A DNA stretch of 64,000 nt from Xanthostigma xanthostigma (taxonomy: Eukaryota; Arthropoda; Insecta; Raphidioptera; Raphidiidae), in contig OY754469.1 in assembly GCA_963575645.1 (NCBI GenBank), forward strand, positions 40,940,753 through 41,004,752, given 5' to 3'. The translations under genes and the position numbers were made by a program. This document shows, piece after piece, positions 32,146-42,520 of this stretch. The stretch's first letter is position 1; each line of letters starts with the position of its first letter. The notes beneath the pieces were generated by a model. It was not told the origin of the DNA. It saw nothing but the letters and a program-made list of their open reading frames with translations, and did not search any database.

Positions 32146-32625
32146 AAACTTTTTAACAAAAAAATTAAACCGCCGAAAAACTGAAAAGCAAAAAATAATA
32201 AATCTTTTTATTTAACTAAGTTCTATTTAAGTAGTTGAACGTATATGTGATAGTCTAGTATATCTAAGTAATTTTGAGTCGGCGTCAACAATCCTTCGCC
32301 GGAAATCTCTGAGCGTTCACGAAGTTAATGTCAGCGACAGAGCAACCCGAACGGACACACACTGAGGGCACACGTCTTTGCGAGTGGTCGTGTGGAGAGC
32401 GCATGTTTGGAATGTTAATGTTTATCGCTGGAGATTTCACGTATCATTGTTAATATGATTTGGTTATTTCTTTTAGTGCGATCTTTTGACGCCGACTCAA
32501 GATATACTAGACTGTCACATATACGTTCAACTACTTAAATAGAACTTAACTAAATAAAAAGATTTATTATTTTTTGCTTTTCAGTTTTTCGGCGGTTTAA
32601 TTTTTTTGTTAAAAAGTTTTTATTT
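32146..32625. mobile_element. Foldback element, about 140-bp arms
   Basis: Left arm 'aaaccgccgaaaaactgaaa' to 'gatagtctagtatatct' plus 'gagtcggcgtc'; right arm (32486-32620) is the inverse: 'gacgccgactcaagatata' to 'cagtttttcggcggttt'. The loop of about 190 bases is GC-richer and unrelated. Confidence 0.75.
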
Positions 32626-32686
32626 TAAAATTTGTTGTGGCTATATAATTTATAATATTGTAATACACAACCCAGCATAAAAATCT

Positions 32687-33072
32687 GTGAGTGAACAATA
32701 AATCACCCCTATTTTCCCACCCTTAGAGTAGGAATTTTTTTTCCAAATTTATACGGGACCAACCTCGAGGTATACCCTTTCAAACAAAAAAATAATTATC
32801 AAAATCGGACTACTCTGTAAAAAGTTATGTGTGGTCATACATTACAATCAGTGAGTGAACAATCAATCATCCCCTGTTTTCCTACCCTTAGGGTTGGAAT
32901 TTTTTTACCAAATTTATATGGGACCAACTTCGGGGTATACCCTTTAAAACAAAAAAATAATTATCAAAATCGGACTACTCTGTAAAAAGTTATGCGTGGT
33001 CATACATAAAAAAAAAAAAAATATACGCGTCGACTTGAGAACCTCCTCCGTTTTTGTTTTTCGTCGGTTAAA
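32687..33072 (+). mobile_element. LINE-type 3' end (RTE-like) with duplicated 164-bp unit
   Basis: Two tandem units start at 32687 and 32851, each with GTGAGTGAACAATMAATCA, 'aattatcaaaatcggactac', 'tctgtaaaaagttatg', and 'gtggtcataca'. After an A run the sequence reads CGCGTCGACTTGAGAACCTC then CTCCG and GTCGGTTAAAAAA, a 3' tail I associate with RTE-clade LINEs of insects. No reverse transcriptase frame remains, so it is a 5'-truncated copy. Confidence 0.55.
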
Positions 33073-34170
33073 AAAAATGGTTGTCCAAGAACCTGTCACT
33101 TTGCTAATTCGCCTCTGTACAAGACGTGTGGACTTGTAAATAACATTAATTGTAGTAGTATAGACATTTTCAACTGCACATTCAGTGAACTTAAACTTGC
33201 ATATAAACGTTCTTGATTTTCTGTAATTGGGCTATGCCTGTATGAAAATTACTAAATAAATAAATAAATAATCATTGACGTTTTTTTCATACTCAGTCAA
33301 AACTACTCGTTCTTTCTAAGTCGATTATTTAGTTGACTTTCATTGGCTTAAAAACTTTTTCATACAATTTTAATTATTTTAAAACTACTAGATTTGTTCA
33401 GACGAAGATCGATTCAGAGAAAAATTAAAGAAAATTGAACTATAAATCCCGAAGACTTAGATACCTAGGTATTTTCCGCAACTGAAATGAAAACAGATGT
33501 TTTAGAATTTATTGTGATAAACAGAACTTATTGTCTAAAGTTTTAAACTTCAGGGAAAACAAACTATTGTTTGTTTTAACTTTTGGTTTAGTTTTATTTA
33601 TATATGTTTGAAAAAGATTAAAAGTATTGACGTTTTGTTGTATTAGCTATATAATGATATAACTACAACATATTACACAACATATTGAAATGAAAAATTA
33701 CAGTAAATGTTTCTAGTTTATGACAATTGTTTTAATCTGTAGACTTCAGAAAAATTAAAGTTTTTCCAGGCTCCAGCTTTTGAAAAATAATCTCTAGATT
33801 TTTCGATTCTTTTGAAGAATTAAACAGGGGTGCAATGCATTATTTAGGTACGCTTTAAAAAATTAGATAAAATATAAAATATTGTGTAAGTTTTTAGAAG
33901 AACGTATAATAATTAATATTTGTTATGTATTTATTTATATCAAACATCTACGTCAAATGAACTTTTTTTATTAGTATTTTCATATGTATGCTGATCTTGT
34001 GTGTATCATCCTGTTCGCTTGGCTCAAGCTCTCCATTAAACCGTTTACTATTCTCCATGGTGCATCCCTCTATTGTGTTTCTGTCCAATTAATTAATCTT
34101 AAGGAATGAATGAATGAATAAATAATAAATAAATATTTGTCGTGGTTAACTGTTTCTGAAAACAAAAGCC
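33073..34170. other. Unassigned stretch with AATA-type tails
   Basis: The short runs 'taaataaataaataaataa' (33256) and 'gaatgaatgaatgaataaat' (34105) look like LINE poly-A-type tails following eroded bodies. I cannot identify the bodies. No gene. Confidence 0.3.
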
Positions 34171-34238
34171 AATAAATAAAATTATCGAAAAATTTTTCAA
34201 ACAAATATATTAACAAAAAATATAAAAATTATTACATT

Positions 34239-34270
34239 GACGTTTCGTTCCAGATTTGGAGTTTCTTCAG
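34239..34270 (-). ncRNA. Hammerhead-like core, copy 3 left arm
   Basis: Minus strand: CTGAAGA, 17-base segment with only three stem II pairs (TCC/GGA), then GAAACGTC. Conserved core nucleotides are all present; stem II is weakened. Confidence 0.45.
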
Positions 34271-34392
34271 AAATATATAATATAAAAAATTTAAAAAAGA
34301 ATTAGTATCTACTTATTTTACAATTCCGTCTTAATTCTATTGTATAATAAGTAGATACTAATTCTTTTTTATATTTTTTAGATTACATGTTT

Positions 34393-34424
34393 CTAAAGAC
34401 GAACCAAATCCGGAACGAAACGTC
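34393..34424 (+). ncRNA. Hammerhead-like core, copy 3 right arm (damaged)
   Basis: Reads CTAAAGA, so the invariant G of CUGA is lost; GAAACGTC is intact. Confidence 0.35.
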
Positions 34425-34678
34425 AATGTATTAATTTTTATATTTTTTGTTAATATATTTTTCTGAAAAATTGATCGATAATTTTATTTATTGAAGAATT
34501 CTAATCAGACGTTAATCAAAGATTTTAAAAGCCAATAAAATCTAAAATTATGCTGGGTTACACAAAACAAAAAAATTTGATTTGACAATGACTTTAGATT
34601 GTGATCCATATAACGTTTACAGACAAAGTGACGTCACGCCGGAATCAACATGGCGAGCAGCGTTTTAGACTTTAGAAG

Positions 34679-35232
34679 TAGGGATGTCGGAAGCGAAAAA
34701 AAATCGATGTATCGATATTTATAAAAATAACAATATCAACGTCGATATATCGAGGAAAAAATATCGATATATCGGTCAAATTTTCAAAAGATTTTGCGTT
34801 TTTAAAATAATAGTGTATTTAGCTTAATATTATCAATAGTAATTTTTATACAAAATGTACATTATTTTAATGTAAAAAAATCTCAATAAAAATGAAGGTA
34901 TTTTTACCAGTATTTCTTTTTATTAGGCAATATAATAATTACAAAAATATCAAAAACTAAAAAGCTATCTCTAACTAATATTTTTAAACCTATTTATTAT
35001 ATTAGGCAAACCAGTCATTACTATTTGTCCGGTAGCGAAAGTATCCTTTATGGTTTTGGATTCTAGTGACTTTAGTTACATAAATAAAAAAAATATATCG
35101 TTTTTGATACAATGTTCGATATTAGATATTTTTTATCGATATATCGGATCAAAATATATCGGCTAAAAATATCGATGTTTTGAATTAAAAATATCGATAC
35201 ATCGATATATCGATACTTTTTCAACATCCCTA
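34679..35232. mobile_element. hAT element rich in ATCGATAT palindromes
   Basis: Ends TAGGGATGTCGG and, inverted, TAGGGATGTTGA. Flanks TTTAGAAG (34671-34678) and TTTTGAAG (35233-35240) are an 8-bp duplication with one change. Subterminal zones repeat ATCGATATATCG many times, analogous to the repeated palindrome of the hAT element at 27159. Confidence 0.82.
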
Positions 35233-35240
35233 TTTTGAAG

Positions 35241-36039
35241 AACAGATTAAAAAATACAATTCATTGAATTATAAAATTTATAGTGCATTATTAGGGACAG
35301 AAATTAACATTTCTCGAATATTTGTTATTAGATTTTTTCTTACATGGAGCAAAATACCCTTAAGCGCTGGGTTTAACATTTATGTTATCTGAAATGTGAT
35401 TTTTTATGGTGTTTAGCTAATATTCGTAAAGGTTTCGCGTTGCATTGCATCCATATTTTGAAGCAGCCTCGTATAATCGAGTTATATTATTTTTGTTTAT
35501 TTCTGATGTTATGATTTTCACATTATGGAGGTAACGTGATGTGTTTGTTTAATGACGATGTTTTGTCGGTGAAATGACGACGCGTGATCAGAGTTACCTA
35601 TGATTCGTTTCGGGTGTGGCTGTACCAAGGTCTCTTCAACAATGTACACACGTATACGGATAATGGCGATGCTCACAGCTCAACCAGGACCTGTTGATTA
35701 AAAGCTCTAACGTTTGTACACCGACATTTGGGAGGAATTTTATATTGACTTCATTTTACATTAATCTACCTTTCTGTTTAATTACATTTTTACCCAGCGG
35801 CAAAATTTTTGTCAATGAAAAACAGATTGTATTAAGCTCGCCTGACTTTTATATAAAGCAAATTAATAAATTAAATTTCGATTCTTAATGAAACAGTCCT
35901 CAATATATCTACTTTATTTTTTAGTATCAAATTTTAATTACGAGAAAATGAGAACCTAAGGTTGTACAAATATAGGTATATAGCAATAGTAGTTACTGTT
36001 ATGAAACTATGTTATAGTTACAACACAATATAAGAAAAA
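35241..36039. other. Unassigned stretch
   Basis: Nothing recognised. Confidence 0.3.
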
Positions 36040-36396
36040 AATGTATATTCAAACATAACTGTTATGATTCAAACCCGAAACTTCCACTATCGCGGCGGAT
36101 GAGGTATGAATTGCTCTATTGTTTATTGTAGAGTAATTGAGAACTCAACAGTGTTTGTTACAATATAATAAGACAAAATTAATTTCAAACAATGTCACTG
36201 TCGGAAGTCGAACCCGAAAGTTTCACTATCGCGGCGGATCAGTTATCAATTATTCTATTGTTTATATATGTCATTGCAGAGTAATTAATAACATTGTTAC
36301 AGTTACAATGAAATATAAGAAAAAATGTATTTTTAAACAATGTCACGATCGAACTATCGCGGCGGATGGGTTATTAATTACTCTACAATATTCCTC
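36040..36396 (-). repeat. Tandem array of a tRNA-like unit, three copies of about 145 bp
   Basis: Each unit has 'tcaaac', a variable TGTCACTGTCGGAAG segment, AACCCGAAAST, CACTATCGCGGCGGAT, and 'attactctac' or similar. On the minus strand this reads GAGTAATTGATAACTC (D-arm-like), ATCCGCCGCGATAG, and TCGGGTTCGACTTCCGA (T-arm with a good B box). The third unit has lost its B-box. Related single units lie near 24960 and 50400. Confidence 0.55.
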
Positions 36397-36534
36397 ATAA
36401 TAAAGCATATTTGCAACTGTATTTCACGTACTCCGAGAGCTATTTTTTTTCGTTAGGCATCGTTAAATACGAGCCTTCATTCAAACGAGAGCTATTTGAC
36501 TCAAATGTGAAGTTTATTGTTATTGTTTATTCGC

Positions 36535-36576
36535 ATCTAACTTCCGAGCCTTTTAGATTCATGGCGCGTACTATAC
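36535..36576. mobile_element. Single end of the TACGCGCCACG MITE family
   Basis: 'ctaacttccgagccttttag' then 'attcatggcgcgta' matches the right end of 22226-22526. No left end is present within 500 bases. Confidence 0.55.
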
Positions 36577-37851
36577 AACCCAATGTTCTACATGACAGAC
36601 AGTTTCACAATGACATTAGACTGCTCCTGTTCTGTAAAACGCCACTGTCAAATTAAAATTTTCGACAAAATGTTTTCTTCAACCCAGCAATAAAGTTTAA
36701 ACAAACTGTAGTCTGTATTTTTGATAAACATGATATATTAAAGTTACTATCAAGGTGAAGATTAATGGTTTGGTTTTTCTAGTAGGTAAGAGTGGCATCT
36801 GTAACACGTTTGCCGATTTAGTATTGAATGCGTTTTGCGCATGCATAACCCAATCACAAGAAAAGTTTCTTAAACTGACCGGATTAATGGCGGAAGGTGA
36901 TTCAAACCATTTTTCTTCCACGGGCGGGACCAGCATTTGTCACCGAATCCGTTTTGCCGTCTCTCCCATTCCTTGAATGTCAGACCAAAAATAAATGTAT
37001 TGTTGTTTTCTTTTTAACATAGCCAATGTTGATTATTTAACTGATTCTGTTTGTTACGAATCTCGTTAAGTGGTTAACGTTTTTGTTTTGCAATTTATGT
37101 GAGTTTAATTTGAATGCGGAATGACAGTAAATAATTTGTTTTCGTCAGTAAATGTTTTTGTGTTTATAAGCAGCGCTTGCCAAATTGTCGTTAGGAGAAA
37201 TGCCTTTAAATCCCTCGAATTTAAATAACTTTCAGCTTACCTATTAAAATGCATTGCGTTGCAATTTGCATATTTTAGTCATTATTATTTTTTTTGTAAT
37301 CGATTTGAAAATATTCTTACCGCATTCATTACGTGACCAGTTTAATCGCGCAGTAGTAAATGCTACAAAAAAATAATCCGAAGATTGATGAAATAACGGA
37401 AAAATATTTGCTGCATATTTTATTGTTTTTCAACAAATTTATTCGCCAGTTTATCCCCTAACTTAACTCGTAAACATTGACAGATGATTTCTAGGTTTCT
37501 AGGTAGCATTAAGAAAAAGTTCATATAAACATTATGTAGTACGTTTTTAATTGTTTCGTTAAGAATTGATACTAAATTTAAAGCGAAACAATTTTTTTTT
37601 CAATAGCCATTTTGATAATATTTGACACCCCATTTAATATTCACATTCAGTGGTTATCATCTGAAATTATGTCTCCGTTTATTTATTTTTTCTCAGTAAT
37701 GTTAAAGAAATCAGTGAAAATAATAAATAAAATTGATATGTGGTAAAAAACATTTTTACAAACAAGCTTTTATATAAATGCTCTAAAAAGAAGAAAAACT
37801 TTAAATTAAATCAAACCCAACCATTTATTACTTTATACAATTTATATGATA
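36577..37851. other. Unassigned stretch
   Basis: No gene recognised. The overlapping plus and minus frames at 36697-36976 are the least biased in composition, but show no motif. The rest is AT-rich. Confidence 0.3.
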
Positions 37852-38193
37852 CTAGCGGTCCCGCCCGGTTTCACTCAGGTGTAAAAGAACGAAGGGGGGG
37901 GCATGAGTAGGTACACACATTCATCTTAGTTTACCGAAATGAATGTTGTGTTCAAATTTCATGATGATCGGAGTTACCGTTCAAAAGTTTTTGTCGGACG
38001 GACCAATTTTGAGTTACATTTTTCATTGATGCTCCCCTCTTATTGGTCGTAGCGTGATATTATATAGCCTATAGCCTTCCTCGATAAACGGGCTATTCAA
38101 CAAAAAAAAATTTTTCAGTTCGAACCAGGAGTTTCTGAGATTAGCGCGTTCAACTAAACAAACAAACTCTTCAGCTTTATATATTAGTATAGA
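37852..38193 (-). mobile_element. Helitron family 1, copy F (short form, no tRNA module)
   Basis: Complete from TCTATACTAATATATAAAGC at 38193 to CGGGACCGCTAG at 37852 on the minus strand, but only 342 bases. The 5' block joins directly to 'tttttgaacggtaactccga' through 'ttggtccgtccgac'. The tRNA-like module and A-rich spacer of the 611-base form are absent. Confidence 0.88.
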
Positions 38194-38325
38194 TTAAATG
38201 CTTGTCGCGAGATTTTCTAGTTTTAAAACGATATTTATTAGTAATTAATTTTCAAAATTTGTTGCTCAATTTCCTCGCACTTACCTACAGCATTCTAAAA
38301 AAATTTGAAATCATTGTCATTGATT
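38194..38325. other. Short unassigned stretch
   Basis: Nothing recognised. Confidence 0.3.
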
Positions 38326-38418
38326 AAATAAATAAAATAATCAACAAATATTTGTCAGACTATTATTGACAAAATAATAAAAAGAATAATAAAATTATAA
38401 ATCAATATTTCACTAGAT

Positions 38419-38450
38419 GACGTTTCGATCCGGATTTGGACCTTCTTCAG
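38419..38450 (-). ncRNA. Hammerhead-like core, copy 4 left arm (most complete)
   Basis: Minus strand: CTGAAGA, then AGGTCCAAATCCGGATC, where GGTCC pairs with GGATC (one G-U) around a 6-base loop, then GAAACGTC. This fits the type of hammerhead known from Penelope-like elements, where the self-complementary ACGT can form helix III between two RNAs and C is the cleavage base. Helix I is not obvious: only the T-A next to the core is certain, with TAGAT/ATCTA possible beyond a bulge. Confidence 0.55.
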
Positions 38451-38564
38451 AAATATCTAAAAAATAAAAAAATTAATTAGTATATCTACTTATATCTTCT
38501 AATAGAATGGAGTTTGTAAATATAAGTTGAAATGCAAATTAAATTTTATATTTTTTAGATATTT

Positions 38565-38596
38565 CTGAAGAAGAACCAAATCCGGATAGAAACGTC
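38565..38596 (+). ncRNA. Hammerhead-like core, copy 4 right arm
   Basis: CTGAAGA, AGAACCAAATCCGGATA, GAAACGTC. All core bases kept; stem II reduced to CC/GG plus scattered pairs. Confidence 0.45.
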
Positions 38597-38712
38597 ATCT
38601 AGTGAAATATTGATTTATAATTTTATTATTCTTTTGTCAATATGTAATCTGACAAAAATTGGTTGATAATTTTATTTATTTGAAGAGTTCTATTCAGATG
38701 TTAATCAAAGAT

Positions 38713-39059
38713 TTGCATTGTCATTGACCTTAAATCAGCTAGGGATTACATTTTTAATATCAACGATCCTTGTTTAAAAAATGTAGGTATGCGGAAGTTG
38801 ATGAATTTCATAACTTAAATTGCTGCAGCAGTCGTGTTATTTATTACAATCTGATCATGCGGCTACCAAACTCTTATCTTATATACAATCTAATACATTA
38901 TTCATAATTTTAATTAAATCAGAAATGAAAAAAAACAATGTACAGGGAAAACAATTTATTTTACACGTAGGATTGTATAGTCAGTAGATACTAAAAGCAG
39001 TTCATACATAATAATATTTTCCTAAAGCGTGCATAAATCATGTCCAGAAAGATTTACTC
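38713..39059. other. Unassigned stretch
   Basis: Nothing recognised. Confidence 0.3.
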
Positions 39060-39400
39060 CCCGCGCCTCCATAATGTGTGTGTGTGTGTTTGTGTTTGCA
39101 AATTTCACTGACGGTTAGTTAAGTTCCACGTATCGGTCGTAAAGCGACGCCTCGAGTCCGTTGGTTGGCCGGTTAGGTTAGTAGTAGTGGTGTCAGCGGG
39201 TGAGATGTCCAAAGCAAGCGCACTATACTACGAGGTCACACTGGGGTCAAGCGTACTGCCCACCCGAGGGTCAAATGATCGCACTACTACTCTCTACTGC
39301 CGTCGCTCCCGCCACCTATCGTGCTGTTCCTGCATTTGACTCCAAGGATGAGAAAATCCTCTGTGAATCCAATACAGTATAGCCACTGTCTTTGTGGTGG
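39060..39400. other. GC-rich islet
   Basis: This 340-base block is clearly richer in G+C than its surroundings, begins with a (TG)n run at 39079, and contains CpG-rich phrases such as 'gtcgtaaagcgacgcctcga'. A 60-codon frame at 39200-39382 spans part of it but resembles nothing I know. It could be a promoter or untranslated first exon of a host gene, or an unrecognised element. No splice or promoter element is decisive. Confidence 0.25.
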
Positions 39401-39415
39401 TTAATCTTCTCTAAA

Positions 39416-39655
39416 TCATATATTGGGTTGTCCGATAAGTTCTTGCCGTTTTTTTAAATTAATACACACAACATTGTCTTCCGTGGATGAAGATCTTGCT
39501 TCGCTCGCAGGGTCGCTTGTTTTTCTTTCAGCTATGGCACCCTCTCCGTATACGGCACAAATCTCTCTAGCAGCTTCCGTGGCTTTGGCACCTCGGTTAA
39601 ACGCAAAAAGAAGGTGGTGTCGAAAATGCTCGTTTTTGTCGACTTGACACTCCAT
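39416..39655 (-). pseudogene. Mariner transposase N-terminal remnant, fused across a deletion
   Basis: The 79-codon frame starts MECQVDKNEHF and contains HHLLFAFNRGAKATEAAREI and YGEGAIAER, the first helix-turn-helix of mariner transposases that binds the terminal repeat. After residue about 44 it jumps into unrelated sequence (KTSDPASEARSS), then reads out through the inverted repeat and stops in flanking DNA. No DDD catalytic domain remains. If expressed, it could only bind ends, not cut; that is inference. Confidence 0.75.
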
Positions 39656-39827
39656 TTAAATGCTCTAAAAATTAACAAAAATGAATCCAAACAAAAAAAC
39701 TAAATAGACTTTCTTGTAGAGCGAAAAATTCTCTTTCGAATAACACAAAACATTATACCAAAAAATTTCATTTCGATCGCTAATTTTTTAATTTAAAAAA
39801 ACGGCAAGAACTTATCGGACAACCCAT
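39423..39827 (-). mobile_element. Internally deleted mariner element
   Basis: Inverted ends TTGGGTTGTCCGATAAGTTC and ATGGGTTGTCCGATAAGTTC, which stay nearly identical for about 40 bases. TA lies on both sides (39421-39422, 39828-39829). At 405 bases it has lost most of the usual 1.3 kb. The near-identity of the ends suggests recent mobility driven by a full-length relative elsewhere. Confidence 0.9.
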
Positions 39828-39828
39828 T

Positions 39829-40379
39829 ATATTAATACGCTAAGGTTTAAGATGTTTGCCTCCCTTTTTAGAAAAAACCTCACAATTTCTCCACAGAAAT
39901 TATATATCATTTTACAGATAATTGCTTGCTCTACTGACATCGACAACTAAAAAATTTATTATTGCTTTTGTTTTTCTAAATTAATTAAAATACAGCAACG
40001 CTGAATAACGTCTGCCATCTGACGGCTTTAATTTTGAAACAACGTTAACACTTCGATCTGTCATCTGACCTTCATATTGTAATACAACAGACACAATACT
40101 GCATACTGCTATCTGACGGCTTTAATTTTGAAACAGCGAGCAACGCTGTACAATGTCACAGCAATGCTGCATGATGCCATCTGACTGCTTGCTACTTGCG
40201 CCTCTATATGACAATTTTAGTAAAATATTTCTTCGATCTGTCATCTGAGCTTCATATTGTAATACAACAAAAAGAAGAACGTTATAAGCAGTGTGCAAAA
40301 TTAGAAACGAATTGAATACCTGCAATCATATTGAAAAAATAATTTTGTAAAGTGATAAATCGCACAGGTCACACTAGTA
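39829..40379 (+). repeat. Long dispersed repeat, copy 1 (partner at 62908-63484)
   Basis: Colinear with 62908-63484 over about 550 bases: 'attaatacgctaaggtt', 'gatgtttgcctccctttttag', 'catctgacggctttaattttg' (twice), 'gatctgtcatctga' and 'cgcacaggtcacactagt'. It could be a solo LTR or a SINE-like unit, but I see no target duplication. The deleted mariner abuts its left edge. Confidence 0.65.
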
Positions 40380-40805
40380 TCATATACTTTTATTCTATAC
40401 TGAGCATAGGAATAAAATCGCAATCGAACTATTAGAGTGCAAACATATACTTCTGTCTTTTTTTACGCCGTAAGCACTGGTGTATCCAGGAGGGCAAAAC
40501 AAGCACGGGGGACCCGGCTTAAGAAATTTCTAATTTGCCCCCTCCTGGGCCAACAGCTGAAAAAAAAGACGAGTTTTTGAAACAGAGATACTTTATTCAG
40601 ATTGAATGCAAGTACATCAACCAATCCTATCATCGGTGAAATCAGGGAATTACATCGAAGAAAGGGACGCAGATATATTTTCGATACGTTTTGTTGCGTT
40701 CACTCACCGCACATTGAGTAGATAGGCAATGATTCATATAGTTAATTAATAGATATATGCTAAATATAAAACAAAGTTGCAATCTGCGTTGGTTTATAAA
40801 ATAGG
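40380..40805. other. Unassigned stretch with an imperfect hairpin
   Basis: At 40480-40560, 'cactggtgtatccaggaggg' is mirrored by 'ccccctcctgggccaac', perhaps a tiny hAT-like remnant. Nothing else. Confidence 0.3.
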
Positions 40806-41112
40806 TTTTTGTTCATACCACGATCGAAAGTGCATACTTTCGGCATCATTCGTAAGGCAGAAAGTCTAACATGCACTCCTTGGTGGGATTACACCCACCA
40901 ATGCGGGAAGTTCGTACGTTCGGGCGGTAGTAACGCAAAAACAACCAGTTACCTGTTGTTTAGATGTCGTTTCCATAGCAACCCTATTACATTTTAGCTA
41001 ATAGTCGCGAACAGCTGTCATTCGCGTTTTTACGTGTTTTTATGTAATTAATAAGTAATTAATTAATTAATGTATTTAATAAGCGTGATTTCGACCGAGG
41101 TATGAAGAAAAA
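40806..41112. mobile_element. MITE, TTCATACC-CGATCGAAA family, copy 1
   Basis: Left end TTGTTCATACCACGATCGAA and the inverse of the right end, TTCTTCATACCTCGGTCGAA. The family recurs at 57582-57809, and in both places the right side is followed by 'gtatacaccacac' and a GGCC-AAAGTTTGA phrase. This copy has a partial AT-rich interior including 'aattaattaatta'. Confidence 0.65.
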
Positions 41113-41942
41113 TAGTATACACCACACTGGCCGAAAGTTTGATGTTTTCACCATCAATTATTGAATTGAAAATTTTTTGTTAACTTTCAAAAATTATAAT
41201 AAACAAAATAAACCATTTTTAAAAACTTTTATGACGTGATCTTGTTAAGTTATGTAAAAAGGGCTTTATGAAGCAAAAAATTTATAGAACGGGGTTTCAA
41301 AATCTGTCATAATGCCTATAATTGATTACGGATAATCAACAATGTTTGCAGAAATCGAGTATATGAATTGTGTTAGCACATCCTTGGTTTATATACGAAC
41401 TTTGGTATAACACTGCAGAGTGTCCCACAGCCCCAGTGTTTACATGTGGGACTCATATCTACCTTCTTACCGTCCCATCTAACCATACCTACCGTTACAC
41501 AAAGATATAGAACACTGGAAGCGGCCGCTCCACTCCTAGTATAAGGTCGCCGGGAACAAGTTTATAGCGGATTTGTGTTGTTTCTTCCGCATCGCTTACG
41601 TGACACCGAATCATCTTACAGATCCTTGCTGATATTCATGTAATTGACATTGGTTAGCAGAACCGCTTTTTAGCGTGTACTTGTGCGCTTTTCATTTTTA
41701 CAGTTATTTCGGTAACAACTTTTCAAAACAAATTGTTTTGACAGGAATTTTTATTCTGTGGAAAATTTTTATCTCTACATCTAGCTTCTCACTGAGAAAT
41801 GATAATTTCCGTACGTATCAGCAATCTTGTTGATGCTTTTCAACACTTCCAACTTACAAATTAACATAATATTAAAACGATTTAAGTAATCTAACACGCG
41901 GAGTGGGTCAGCCAGTTCGTCGCAAAGCACTACATTTATTAT
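41113..41942. other. Unassigned stretch
   Basis: At 41786-41840 'actgagaaatgataatttcc' loosely resembles the SINE body, too weak to call. Nothing else recognised. Confidence 0.3.
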
Positions 41943-42362
41943 GGTGGCACTTCACATGGCTATTTGTGTTCGCTATTGGGTGCTTGTTGTATTTGGCAAA
42001 ATATATGACGTTCAAGGCAAACATGCAAATAGAGGCAAATACGACCATCCACACATGACAGTCAAATAACAATCACACAAACATTTGGCAGCAGAACGCA
42101 AGGTTCAAAATTCCAGGAATTTTAGCACTGTTTCATTGTCCCAATTAATTTTCAACAGTAATTGTTCCAGTTCTCGCTCACAGCACTGACATAAAAATAC
42201 TGCACGTCCGTACAGGTTCACGGCGCGTGCGCTTCTGAATATGGCCATTGTGTGGACGGTTTATTTGCGTATTTGATGTGCCTCGAAAAACCGACAAGCG
42301 CACGGTAACGCGTATTTGGTATTGGCCTTATTTGTTAAATTGTCAAGTAAAAATTTGCCACC
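41943..42362. mobile_element. MITE, GGTGGCAATTCACAT family, copy 2
   Basis: Colinear with 25660-26172 and slightly shorter: the region between 'ttatttgcgtatttg' and 'atgtgcctc' is deleted, and the right end is 'aagtaaaaatttgccacc'. Its left end GGTGGCACTTCACATGGC is closer to the mirrored right end of copy 1. Confidence 0.65.
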
Positions 42363-42520
42363 TTCTTAGATTACACTTCTTTTTTCCTGCAAAACCGGCG
42401 AAATCGACTTGATCTTTGTATCGAACTTGGTTATTTTTCCACATTTATGCTTTTGGTGGGATTAAATTTATTTTAAAACTTTCATATGGGTATTTTTTGA
42501 ATTATGACGAGTGTACATTA
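42363..42520. other. Short unassigned stretch
   Basis: Nothing recognised. Confidence 0.3.

Larger units (their letters stand above)
34171..34523 (+). mobile_element. Palindromic hammerhead-type element, copy 3
   Basis: Arms start AATAAATAAAATTATCG and mirror across an axis near 34322 ('agtatctacttatttt' and its inverse). Both arms carry a core motif; the tail 'ctaatcagacgttaatcaaa' is on the right only. 353 bases. Confidence 0.68.
38326..38712 (+). mobile_element. Palindromic hammerhead-type element, copy 4 (best preserved)
   Basis: Left arm from AAATAAATAAAATAATCAACA and right arm ending in TTTTATTTATTTGAAG mirror each other over about 150 bases. Both hold 'tttagatatttctgaagaag' on the outward strand. 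The tail 'cagatgttaatcaaagat' is on the right only. Both hammerhead-like cores retain CTGAAGA and GAAACGTC. Confidence 0.72.
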
